Assembly (NCBI RefSeq): GCF_005239225.2
Contig: NC_133294.1
Span: forward strand, 2,418,001-2,482,000
Direction of reading: 5' to 3'
Length of the DNA stretch: 64,000 bases
Source: Populus alba
Taxonomy: Eukaryota; Streptophyta; Magnoliopsida; Malpighiales; Salicaceae
The notes under the pieces are model-generated. The model made no database searches. It was not told where the DNA came from and saw only the letters and a list, made by a program, of their open reading frames with translations. Position 1 is the stretch's first letter, and each line of letters begins with the position of its first letter. Below are positions 1-10,799 of this stretch, in pieces. The position numbers were made by a program, and so were the translations under genes.

Positions 1-589
1 ATATTGTTTGAAAGTTTGGGGCAGCTATTTGATCCATTGCATACTTGTAACTAGAATTCCCTGCTGCTGCTTCATCTCTCAGCCTATCTAACAAGGTCAT
101 CCGTGACTGATTGAACCCGACTACATCAGAGACATTAACTCGAACATCATACACCCAAAAACGAGGTCCTTCTTCCAAGAGATTAAATATAGAGCGGTTT
201 GTGTAGCGCACCATACAATCATCTAACCCTCCAATTGCCTCCACAAAGTTTGGACAGAGTCTTACCAGGGAATCACTAGCATTTCTTATGCAACTGCGGC
301 AGGCACCAGGACTGATATCCGGTCTACACAGTGCAATTGAATAGACTGTGTCCGCGTCTTGGCCGTTGGAAAAGTTGTAAAAGCCATTGTTTATTTCAGT
401 GTTGGTGTAGATAGAGGTGAGGAGTTGATTGAGATTTGCCTGGTAAGTACTGTTCGTGGTGTAGTTGCCCTTTCCTACACATTCTTTATATAACAGCACA
501 GGCTGGGCTGCTGGCTGCTGTGCCTTAGCTAGAGCCAGAACTTTCACGAACAGAAGACAGAGAGAAAAAAGCAATCTGGAAGAAGCCAT
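1..589 (-). CDS. Cysteine-rich receptor-like kinase, ectodomain exon (partial, runs off left edge)
   Basis: Read on the minus strand from ATG at 589-587, this stays open for 196 codons to the window edge. Residues 1 to about 23 form a hydrophobic signal peptide. A DUF26 (Gnk2-type) domain follows, with the family motif C-X8-C-X2-C visible in CRPDISPGACRSC, and then the start of a second DUF26 domain. In the other CRKs here the first exon is 800-840 nt and encodes the whole ectodomain, so about 250 nt of the exon plus the membrane and kinase exons should lie to the left. CRKs are plasma-membrane receptor kinases linked to oxidative stress and pathogen responses (family knowledge). N-glycosylation sequons such as NYT, NST and NRS are present, as expected for a secreted domain. 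I see no break in the visible part. Whether the kinase half is intact cannot be judged. Confidence 0.9.
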   Translation of the reverse strand, partial: MASSRLLFSLCLLFVKVLALAKAQQPAAQPVLLYKECVGKGNYTTNSTYQANLNQLLTSIYTNTEINNGFYNFSNGQDADTVYSIALCRPDISPGACRSCIRNASDSLVRLCPNFVEAIGGLDDCMVRYTNRSIFNLLEEGPRFWVYDVRVNVSDVVGFNQSRMTLLDRLRDEAAAGNSSYKYAMDQIAAPNFQTI

Positions 590-2280
590 CGGTTTTTAAT
601 TGTGCCTGCCTCTGAATCTGGTACAGTGATATGAAATGATCTTCCTAATTATTGAACATCTGGGAATTATTCAAAATAAATCTGGCTTGTGCATACAAGA
701 ATATTGGTAGTCTTCAAACTAAAAAGTCTCAATAAGTTAGTCTTAAATATATGGCGGTATCCTCACCGAATTTGACAGACTTCGGAAAAAAAAAAAAAAA
801 AAAGAATATTAACATAGAAGCTCAAGACAAAATTGATTTAAATTAAATAGTAAAACCAATATTATTCAAGAACTAAAAATAATCATGCCAATTTTACATG
901 CTTTATTTAATTTTATAAGATTTTAATTTAATTATCATTTTAACTTACAATTAAGGGCCTTCCGGATATAAAAAGTGGATTCAATAATATTTTCTTGAAT
1001 GTGAGGTGAGAGGGCTTTGTCAAATATTTATTTTTCTTAGGCTACCTCTATAATTTCCTTAATACCTCAAATGAGTTATTGTTTTCTCACCAAAGTTGAG
1101 AAAACTTGATTCCTTAATACACATGCAACGGTTTTTAATTTCATAATTATCCAAGTAGTGGAAGGGAAATGATTACTATCTCCGTGTGAAATTTTCGGTT
1201 GGTCTCTTTTTTGACTGCTTAATTTCTATGGAAAAAATGGATTGGTCCCCCATCTTTTCAGAAAAAAGTGGAAATTTCAAATACTCTGCAAAGACTCGTG
1301 GAAGACATGTGGCATTGCCTTCCACAATAAAGACAATAGACTCGTTCACATGGAACTAGTTGTTTGGTTTGAAGACTTGTTAATATGAATATTCTTGGAG
1401 AAACGCAGAATTGTTGGTCCACTTCCTCAGAAAAGAAATCAGAACGACAAGAATGCCCACAGCAGTGTTTGAAATTCAAAACCAAAATTATTGTATCGGA
1501 ATATATATAAGCTCAACATGTTAGATCATGAAAAATTAAACCAAAATTTTGAAATTTTGACTTTATAATTTTTAAAATTATAGGTCATTTCTTCTTTTAC
1601 TTCTACCTAAACAATATTAGTAATCAAATAAATTAAATGATATATAATCTTTGGCCACCCTAGTATATCCTCTAGCAACATTAAATATTGGTCAATGGTG
1701 GAGTATCCCTTAGTAAATAAGTCTAATTTCGTACATATAATTCAGTTCAGTCCTTTATCTCAAATTTATTCACATTTGGATCCTCTGTTTTTTTTCTCTC
1801 TCTCAATACATATTCTTGAAAAAGTTAAAAAATAATTTCCTTTTGTTCACTGAAAATTTTACCGGAATAGAAGCTCCCCATATTAGATCTTGAAAAATTA
1901 AACCAAAATTTTGAGATTTTTCCTTCATAATTTCTAAACTTGAAGGTATTTAGATGCGATAGTTTAACTCGGGTCAATATAATATATTATTATTATTATA
2001 TTTTAAAAAAATGTTATTCAATAATTTATTATATCAATATTTTAAAAAAATATTATCTAATATACATATCTTTTAGTTCATGATTACTTTTATTATTATT
2101 ATTGTAAACACTTTAGTATTCCAATGTTGTATGGGTAAATGATTTAGCAAAAGTTAAGGGGGAGAGAGAGATCATATCGAACTAGCATGACAATAATTTT
2201 TTTTTTATTTCTTATAATAGACTTGAAATTTTTATATTATATTTTCTAATATTTGTTTTTAGTTGATAACAAGAAAAAAA
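590..2280. other. CRK upstream region with relics shared with 12 kb and 19.5 kb
   Basis: No gene is seen here. This is the 5' flank of the minus-strand CRK at 1-589. The part from about 1290 to 1960 resembles stretches near 12060-12560 and 19550-19975 in the same order: a piece with 'ttggtttgaagacttg', a piece ending 'cccacagcag', and 'tacatataattcagttcagt' followed by 'ttggatcctc'. That makes those two distant stretches likely copies of CRK upstream DNA. A poly-A run sits at 786-802. The rest is AT-rich. Confidence 0.6.
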
Positions 2281-2481
2281 CAGGTGGAAAAGAACCTATA
2301 TGAGATAATGTGTTGTCAATGTGGCATCATAGTGCCAAGCAGCATGAAACATTCCTAGATAACAAGTAACTTTTTAAAAAGTTACTGTAAGTACTTTTTT
2401 TATGTAATTTAATTATTATTTAAAATTAAAATCAATTTATTATTACATTTAATTTTCTTGTAGGAGAATTATAAAAAGAAG

Positions 2482-2775
2482 ATGATTTCAAGATATGAAA
2501 CTGATTGGAAAAATCATCTTTCATTTGATGGAGTAGCTTGGTTTGTGATTGTAAGAGTTACAAAAGGTGGAATATATGGTGCGCTTGCTATACCGAAATC
2601 CATGGTTAGTACGAGTACTTCATCACAATCCTATACAATGGAGTCAACACCTAATTGTTCATCAATTCAGGCATTGAAAGAGCAAATAAAGGCAAGAGAA
2701 GGTCATATTTTATCACTACAACAAGAGATGACTTCCGTCAAAAAATTTCTTAGTAACATGGGATACCAAGCTTAG
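2482..2775 (+). pseudogene. En/Spm-type transposase C-terminal exon (relic)
   Basis: A 97-codon open stretch follows a plausible splice acceptor (ttcttgtag at about 2455-2463). The layout matches the C-terminal part of plant Ptta/En/Spm transposon-associated proteins: a WxxF-like core with a 'GGIYG' turn, a low-complexity Ser/Thr linker, then a short amphipathic coiled coil of about 30 residues (ALKEQIKAREGHILSLQQEM). The family call is from that layout only. The reading frame closes at 2775, and the next 150 bases still look like degenerate coding sequence with Pro/Ser-rich codons and stops. It is best read as a dead fragment of the CACTA element whose right end lies at 6064. Confidence 0.45.
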
Positions 2776-3301
2776 GCATCAAATATGGACCAAGGTATGT
2801 CGACACCTATGGCTTCATCTATGCCGTCACATGTGGCTCTGCAGATGACGATATCTATGTATCCCCTGTCTATACCAGAATATCGATCTATATCTCGACC
2901 ACCATATACTAGTCTCATCTTATGATGGATTGTCCTGGTTCGTTTCCACCACCACCTCCATGATAAAACATATTTATTAAATTGTGACTTATCTATATTG
3001 ATGTAAGTTTAATAGGATTTTGAAATTTATTATGAAATTCATTTTTATATGACTTATTATTGTTGATAAAATAATTTCTTGTAAACCCCAAGAAAAATAC
3101 ATAAATAAAAGTGAAGGAATTCATGCATATGGTTAAATAAAAAATAGGAATTCAGAAATTTTTTAATATGAATTTATGGGTGAAATAATTCAAGATATTA
3201 TAATGAACCCGGTATTGTTGAGGGTTGGATTTAATTGAAGAGAAAAAAAATACACTTAAAGGAAAAAGGGGGCCTAAATGCAAATAAGGGAAAATATAGA
3301 G

Positions 3302-3309
3302 TATAAATA
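3302..3309 (+). promoter_or_regulatory. TATA box of the solo LTR
   Basis: TATAAATA is followed by a pyrimidine-rich CTCTCTCC stretch, 220 bases into the LTR. This is a typical U3/R boundary and supports plus-strand orientation. Confidence 0.5.
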
Positions 3310-4069
3310 CTCTCTCCTCACCAAAACAAAATCTGCAGGAACCATAAGGAGAGAAGATAGGGAGTTTTATACCCATTCTTGACAAATCAAGAGAAAAACA
3401 CTAACATTTCAAGAGCCCATCCAAGATTTAGAGCTTATAGATAGGATAAACACTTGAGAGCAAAGGATTACCAAGAAATTTAACAAGAAGAAAAGAAAGG
3501 AGGGAGTTGAAAATCTTTAACTGGTTGAACATGATCTTAAAAAAAAATCATTTTAAAATTTGATAAAGAATTGATGTCTTTATATTGAATCATAGGTTAG
3601 GGTTATTAGACATAAATTGGAGAACAAGTACTTATTGTTGAGATTAAGTTAATTTATGTTTGTGGTATGTAGTTTATGAAAGTATTGTGTGAAGGGGAGA
3701 GGGGGACAAATCTGGACAGACTTGTCTCCTGAATTTCGGTGAGATTTTGGATAGGAGGATAAGGGAATTAGGATTGGATTCCTTATAGAAATTTTAGATT
3801 TGAATGTTAGCTAACCAAGGAAACTGGTCTTGCTCAATTTGAAGATGTAGAACTCTAGATATGGGTTATCAACCGAAACTGAGTCGTGACTAATTATGTA
3901 GGGCAGTAGGACTGATTAGTTGATGAGCAATTTTGACTATCTTGGAGGCAGAACTGGGTTCTCTTTCCTTCAGAGAACTAGTAGCCTCGTGTCTTAGCTT
4001 TCTAATGAGATGAATCTCACTTAAAATGAAGTTTTAGAACTTTAGATATAGTTAAAAATCTGATGAGTG

Positions 4070-4410
4070 TTCAAACAGTAACAATTCAAAATCAGACAGT
4101 AACAGTTAAAAATTGGACAGTAACAGTTCAAAGTCAGACAGTAACAGTTCAAAGTCAGATGGTGTCAGATAGGAACAGTTGGAAATTGGACAGTAACAGT
4201 TCAAAGTCAGACAATAAAGGTTCAAAGTCAGACAGTTACAGTTAAAAGTCAAATAGTAACGGTTCAAAGTCAAACAGTAACAGCTGGAAATTGGACAGTA
4301 ACATTTCAAAGTCAGACAGTAACATTTCAAAGTCAGACACTAACAGTTCAAAGTCAAACAATAATGGTTCAAAGTCAGACAGTAACAGTTGGAAAATTAG
4401 ATAGTAACAA
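4070..4410. repeat. 21-bp minisatellite, about 16 copies
   Basis: The unit is close to acagtaacagttcaaagtcag, repeated head to tail with point differences and a few variant units ('ttggaaattgg'). A 21-bp period keeps both strands open for stretches, giving repetitive 7-residue pseudo-peptides. This is not evidence of coding. The array lies inside the solo LTR. Confidence 0.85.
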
Positions 4411-4794
4411 TAGACTTTCACGTGAATACTATAAATAAGAATATAAAAGAATTAAGTCATACGAACACTTACACATTGAGATACTGACTCTGATAATATA
4501 CATGATATATGTATGTATGTTATTATAAGGAAATGAAAATGCATAGAAAGTAACATATGAGCAATGGATGAATATGAATTCTCTATAATATCGGCTTGAA
4601 GGAATCATAACTAAAAAACTTCCTTGTGATTCAGGAGGAGCAACCAGGATTGGATCTTCTGTTAGGGGAGTTTGCGAGACAGGCGCAGCAGGTGCGTGAT
4701 TTTCCTCCTATTTGCACTTATATAATTTAAAATTTGTCTGGTGAATGCAATTACAATAAATGTCGTGTTCAATGTAAATAAAATCTAGCGTAAA

Positions 4795-4902
4795 TACAAG
4801 ATTAGCTTCTGCTAATGGCATCCGTGATAGGATTGCCGGGAGATGATTTACAAGATTAGCTTCGGCTAATGGCATCCGTGATAGGATCGCCAGGAAATGG
4901 AT
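4795..4902. repeat. Tandem duplication of 54 bp in the solo LTR
   Basis: Two copies with a few differences, each starting tacaagattagctt and containing 'ggcatccgtgatagga'. Comparable short duplications are common inside plant gypsy LTRs. Confidence 0.8.
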
Positions 4903-6042
4903 TACAGGGTTAGACCTTACAAGGTCACCCAGTTCATGCAAGTAAATAAGATTATTCAATTAAGAATATGCAAATGAGTGTTTATTGGGTTTAAAAGATT
5001 TGCAAGCAAAATATAAGTTCTCTGTTAGAATTCTTATGGTTCGATAGAAAGTTAATACCTCATTCGTATTTATTACATTAGCATACATATATTCTTTATC
5101 AACATAATGATATATTTATTTATGTAACAAGTCCATCAAACATCTAGGAAGATCATTAGTTTAGGACTCTACTTTGTGAAGCTTATGTAAATATTTAATT
5201 TTTAAAAAAGGGAATTAACGTGTTTATGTAGTATACTTTTGTGTAAACCTTGATGTATTAATAAAAGTTCAGCTTAGCATTTAGTATTTTAGTTATCTTG
5301 TAACTAACCCTTTTGAAATATTTAGGAACACTTATTATGTTGTAAATACTTTCTTTGCATATTAGTATTCCTTTTCTCTTAAAATTTATGATATGATGTT
5401 TGGACTATGTTCATATTGATCTTACTTGCAGGATTAGGATATATATATATATATTGTGTGGAATTATGAGGTTTGATATAAGGTCCGGAATTATGGGACC
5501 TTGTGATGATGGGTTGATTGAGTAAATTGATAGTAGTCGATAACTTGGGATGTCCTAAATGCAAAAGAAACACTGCCGAATTTTTGAAAAAAAAAATCAC
5601 CCTCAAATAAAGAGGATATGTTGTGATATTTTAACGTTGATTGAGTCGTACAGTCGGACTGTTACATTTCTAGTATTAATTTATGTTCTTTATATATTCA
5701 TTCATAATTTTTGAAATATCCACGAATAATATAAGAAATTCAATAAATGGAAAAAAATAATTTTAAAAATTCATGTTTTAAAAAATATTTATTCGACAAA
5801 TCAGCAACAGATCAACAATAAAATTTCCATTTCTGATTTGCAACCAACAAAATTGTAGTTGCTAATGAACAATGAAATATTCGTTGCTTATTTATCCAAA
5901 CAACAATGAAATTTCAGCAAAAATCAGCAATTGATAATCCGTTGCTAAAAAAATAGCATATATTACTTGCATCTGATATTATTGATTGCTAAACCAAAAA
6001 ATTTTAGCTTTATTTGCAATGGACTAGATAGTTGCTAATAAA

Positions 6043-6064
6043 CCTTTTTTTTTTTTTAGTAGTG
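6043..6064 (-). repeat. CACTA terminal inverted repeat (right end)
   Basis: On the minus strand this reads CACTACTAAAA followed by more A and then GG. It marks the outer end of the transposon. The matching left copy was not found in the window. Confidence 0.6.
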
Positions 6065-6068
6065 GGAT

Positions 6069-8869
6069 TGTAACACCTCATCCTTCCCTTTAGAGGATGT
6101 TAAAACATGGAAATTCTACAATAATTACACATTGCAATAGAATATGAGTTTTGTATCTTCTTATCATGGTATTTTTGTGTGTCTATTTATACACATAATC
6201 ATGCTCCTTTATTTATAAGTAATTCTATTGAAAATTTGAAAAAGTTTACTTTATAAGTGGACATATTAAGTTATCAGCTATCTCATCCATTTCACAATCA
6301 TTATCACGACATAATCCATTTGTCTTAGACTTTATTCCATATCATTTCAACCAAAAGTCAATCCCAAACTTATGTAAACATATTTCATTCATCATGTCTA
6401 TTTCACAAGAACTTAAATATAAATAGATGTTAAGAAAGAAAATATATCAAATCGCATATACCTATTAACTTGAATTACATAGAAAGAGAAGGAAAAATAT
6501 AAACACATATCTTAAGCTTTTCTTTTTATCATACACATGATATGCTAGATTACTAAGTCTCTAATTAAATTCTTTTATTACATATATATGCATTTTATTT
6601 TATTTGAATTGAAATTGATATCTAGTATAAAACATGAGTATTTGATTTATACACACCATGAAAATTTATGCGAAGATATATATATATATCGACTTGTATA
6701 ATAATATTTTACTTAAGAATTTCATTCCATAAATCCGATCATAGATAGAACAATGTCATTAAGGAAGAAGATATAATAAAAAGAGCTTTTTCAGTTTAGT
6801 TTACAAAAAATTTTACATGTACAACAAAAATTATGAATCCTGAAGTTTGCCTACAACCTATCTTCTTGACCTGCCAATACGCCAAGGTCCTGCAACAAAG
6901 ATTTATTAAGCATAAGTTTATATTTCAAACATAATTTTTCTTCTAAGTATGTATGATGATGAGGGTACTCATCCTTTTTATCCAATCATATAGAAGATTT
7001 CACGAACAATAATTACACTTATATAATAATACTACATTGAGGTATTCGTGATCAACCTATCATTGACCCTAAAAATATCCTACAATTCAATTTATCTTCA
7101 TTTTCAGGGTAACTTGGGCAATAAAACAATGTTTAATTACACATTCATAAACACAACCAGAAAATACTTAACCCCCAACAATTTGCGAGGACTTCACAAC
7201 ATTGGGTTTGCCTCGGCAAAACCATCTTCATCCCACGGAGTTCTACACAATTTGGGAAAAACACTCGCAACATTGAAGTTTCACATATTATGAAGGCAAC
7301 TCCAACACATTAATTTTTTAAAATCTTCAGAAAAAATCACAACATTAATTATCACATGTTATGAAAATAACTCAACTACATTAGCTCCTAAAAGGCTTCA
7401 GAAACAATCATTTCAATGGCTTTCATAAATTGTGAAAGCAATCCAAACACATTGGTTTTCAAAAATTTCGGAAACAACCACAACATTGGATTTCATACCT
7501 TGCATAAGCAATTCAATCACATTGATTTCTAAAAACTTTGAAAATGATCCCAACATTGATTTTCACATATTGTGAAAGCAACTTAATCACATTGGTTTTT
7601 AAAAACTTCGGAAATGACCTTAACATTGGCTTTCAATATTGCGAAAGTAACTCAATCATATTGGTTTTCCAAAAACTTCAAAAACAATCTCAACATTGGT
7701 TTTCACATATTGCGAAAGCAACTCAATCACATTGGTTTCTGAAAACTTTAAAAACAATCTTAACATTGGCTTTTGTTCATTATGAAAGCAACTCAAACAC
7801 ATTTGTTGTACATTCACCATTTACGATTAATCTATAATCTTTTCATGCTCAGCATTTATGATTCCAGTGGAAAAGTTTAAATCAACATCATAAGTTGTAA
7901 GTGAGACTTTACTTACCTTCTTCTTCAGTCGAGTGAGCTCCACTGATAGAAGATCTTGTCCATGGTGTTCCTCATGGACCATAAGAATACTTTCTGTTAG
8001 TACATTCTTTAAAATCTACATACTTATTCTTTGTAAATAAAAACTTCTTTTAAACTTCATAGTTAGACTCATTATATCCAACAATATATGACAATACACT
8101 AGAACACTGTTTAGTGTTTCTCTCCCCACTAGAGTTGAAGAACTCGGGTTTAAATGGGGCTTGTTTCTTTAGTAAGCTAAGACACAAATACATAACTTTG
8201 GTGAAGGTTAAACTTAAATTTATCAAAATACATTGGCATACAAGTCTATCCTGTAACATATAACCTAACATTTCTCTAGTGTTTTATCCATATTTGGAGT
8301 TCTATAACTCTAAATGGGGTAAGATTTGTTTCCTGCAAAAGCTAACATCACTAACCACATTTTACATTAAGACATGTAAAATTTTAAATGTTTAAAATCT
8401 CATGAATGATTATTGCTATGAAAACGACATGTTTTTATACAATGGTGATAAAAAGATTGAAGAAAATGCTTAAAAATGATTGGTTGTTTGTTAGACCTAC
8501 AAACCAGGAATTTTGACATTATTGCTAGCTAAATGGTGAACAGAAATTGGACTAGTTAAAGACAGAATTTGGGATGTTACCCTCATGAAAGTTGTATATT
8601 AGGGCATTAGCTTTTCGATGGGACTAGATTTGCTCAAATCAGAGTTATAAAACTCTCTATATAGATAAAAACCTGAAGACATGTCAGGCTAGGAACTACT
8701 GGATAAAATTTACATCAAACCTTGAACTGAAATTTGAGATTAACAACAGAAAAAAATTTGGGATACATAGATATCTTCATGTTATTTTAAACACTTGTTT
8801 AAAATAAACACAATAGTTTATTACATGATCATAAACACTTGTTATTTTAACATGCATACACAAATCAAC
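6069..8869. other. Non-coding, probably LTR-derived sequence
   Basis: No gene is seen. It begins TGTAACACCTC, a usual start for plant gypsy LTRs, five bases past the CACTA end. It carries a 70-bp tandem array and, around 8450-8700, leader-like phrases resembling the inside of the 3080-5666 solo LTR. I could not find a matching CA end with a target duplication, so the right limit is only where copia sequence begins. Confidence 0.35.
7197..7815. repeat. 70-bp tandem repeat, about 8-9 copies
   Basis: Each unit begins 'aacattgg' and holds 'cacatattgtgaaagcaact', 'caatcacattgg' and 'aaaaacttc'. The last five units are almost exactly 70 bp, the earlier ones 70-72 bp and more diverged. The open frame it creates (7538-7837) changes peptide phase from unit to unit and is not credible as a gene. 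Confidence 0.8.
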
Positions 8870-9042
8870 ATAGTTAAAGCAGAGATTTGTAGTAATTTGG
8901 TGAGTGCCTTAGTAAGGGAAGCTCCTCTACTATTTATATAAGTTAGGGCATTGTACATATGTTATGGTGTGACCTATTACACATGATAAAACTATACAAG
9001 AGGAAACATAATATTTTTTATTTTACAACACATCACATAACA
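8870..9042 (-). mobile_element. 3' LTR of the copia element (outer end uncertain)
   Basis: It begins TGTTATGTGATGTG right after the polypurine tract. A TATATAAATAG promoter box follows at about 8933-8943 on the minus strand. I could not fix the outer end or a target duplication. Confidence 0.45.
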
Positions 9043-10450
9043 CACCCCCTCAAGCTGATGGTAGGGTATTCATGTGAAGCTTGGAACGTAGAGAAGCAAA
9101 ACCAGAGGAAGCAAGTAGCTATGTAAGAACATCGACTAATTGATCTTTGGAGGAGATTAAGCGAATGTGAATCTCCTTATTAGCCACTCGATCATGAACA
9201 AAATGATAATCGACCTCAACATGCTTCATATGAGCATGAAATATCGGATTAACAGACAGGTAAGTAGCACCCAAATTATCACACCAGATAGTAATAGCAG
9301 AACTAGGAGAGAAATGTAAATCTGTCAAAAGATAGCGAAGCCAAAGAACCTCATCAGTACCATTAGCTAAGGCCTTATACTCTGCTTTAGTGAAGGATCG
9401 AGCAACAATGTGTAGCTTGCCAAATTTCTATGAAATGGGAGTGGTGCCAAGAAATACAATATATCCACCCATGGATTTTCGATCATCAATACTGTCGGCC
9501 CAATCAGCATCAGTAAAACCATAGAGAGACAAAGCAGAGTCACGAGTAAGGTGGAGACCAAAAGAAGATGTACCTTTTAAGTATTGTGGGATACGCTTAA
9601 CAGCGGCCCAATGGCCTTCGGTAGGAGCATGCATAAACTGACATATTTTATTCACAGCATAATAGATATCTGGTCAAGTAAAGGTGAGATACTGAAGAGC
9701 ACCAATAATTTGACGGAAGCGAGTGGGATCCGAAAACAACTCAGTAAACTGCAGATCAAGTTTGGAAATAGACGTTGGTGTATCAACAGGTTTACACGAT
9801 GACATACCCGCATGACTCAAAATATTAAGAACATACTTATGTTGACTAAGCACAAGAACCATATTGGTGGGAGCGACTTCAATTCCTAAAAAATAATGGG
9901 CACGACCCAAATCATGAAGTTTAAACTCCAAACTCAGTAAGGTAATGAGGCGATGGATTAATTTAGAGTTATTACCGGTAATTAAGATGTCATCCACGTA
10001 GACAAGTTAGTAACAAATATCATTGTTCACATTCAGAATAAATAAGGAGGTATCCACCTTTGAAGCCCGAAAACCAATAGTCAAAAGGAAATCACTCAGT
10101 TGCATGTACTAGGCCAGCGATGCTTGTTTTAAGCCATAAAGAGATTTGTAAAGGCAACAGACATGAGTGGGCAAAGCAGAGTTAACAAAGTCTAGAGGTT
10201 GCTGCAAGTAAATAACCTCGTGAAGTGAGTCATTGAGGAAGGCATTATGAACATCAAGTTGTCGAATTTGCCATCCTTTTGAGACTACAACCATGAGAAC
10301 TAATCGAACAGTAGTTGGTTTAACAATAGGACTGAAGGTTTTTAAATAATCTATACCTTCATGTTGGGTGAACCCTCGCGCAACCAAGCAAGCCTTGTAC
10401 TAGTCAATAGTCCCATCCGTGCGACACTAGATTTTATACACCCATCGGTA
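9043..10450 (-). pseudogene. Copia reverse transcriptase and RNase H, broken
   Basis: Minus-strand pieces give, in order, the RVT_2 start (ARGFTQ, then the QLDVHNAFLNDSL block), the catalytic Tyr-Val-Asp-Asp motif (YVDDILITG near 9970-10000), the GALQYL block before RNase H, the 'GFTDADWADS' RNase H motif and the C-terminal histidine-rich RNase H segment (HVEVDYHFV). Stops and frame changes separate the pieces. One TAA codon lies just upstream of YVDD, so the protein cannot be made. It was once a cytoplasmic enzyme copying element RNA into cDNA. Confidence 0.85.
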
Positions 10451-10799
10451 ACCAACAATGTTCATAGATGGATCAAATGACACCAATGACCAAGTGGCAT
10501 TGGCATGCAAGGCTACAATTTCATCCTTCATGGCAGTATGCAAACACAAGTACTGGTCAGCTTCCTTAAAACTTAGAGGCTCAAGAGTATAGGGTGACAT
10601 TACCTATGAAGCTAAAATGGGCGGAGAGGAAGCAGAAACAAAGCTGATGTTGGTAGTCTTCGGCTGTCAAGGACGCATCACCATGGGATGTTGCCGAATG
10701 GGTGGCGGAGCAGAAGGATGGGGGGAGGAAGTCTCTTATGGAAGAGAATATGTGGAGAGATCCACACATAAGTCTAGACCGGGTAGGGACTGAGCAGAG

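Larger units (their letters stand above)
3080..5666 (+). mobile_element. Solo LTR of a Ty3/gypsy-like element, 2587 bp, TSD TTTCT
   Basis: It starts TGTAAACCCC and ends ...GGACTGTTACA, giving the TG...CA ends of an LTR. The 5 bases TTTCT occur directly before it (3075-3079) and directly after it (5667-5671), as a target-site duplication. A TATA box fits the plus orientation. No gag, pol, primer site or second LTR adjoins it, so it is a solo LTR left by recombination. It contains a 21-bp minisatellite and a 54-bp duplication. Confidence 0.75.
2281..6064 (+). mobile_element. CACTA (En/Spm-type) transposon remnant, left end missing
   Basis: The right end is clear. It reads ...tttttttagtagtg and stops at 6064, which on the other strand begins CACTACTAAAAAAA, the CACTA terminal signature. 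The 260 bases before it hold many short subterminal motifs such as 'gttgctaa' and 'caacaatgaaatttc', as CACTA ends do. On the left a transposase-like ORF (2482-2775) remains, but I found no CACTA left terminus, so the left boundary given is a guess. A solo LTR (3080-5666) is inserted in it and accounts for most of the length. Confidence 0.55.

Noticed and set aside
4063..4330. Open frames on both strands with 7-residue repeats
   Set aside because: They follow from a 21-bp tandem repeat, which keeps frames open by its period. No start context, homology or domain supports them.
7538..7837. 99-codon frame with repeated CESN/NFGN motifs
   Set aside because: It is a by-product of the 70-bp tandem array; the peptide phase changes from unit to unit.
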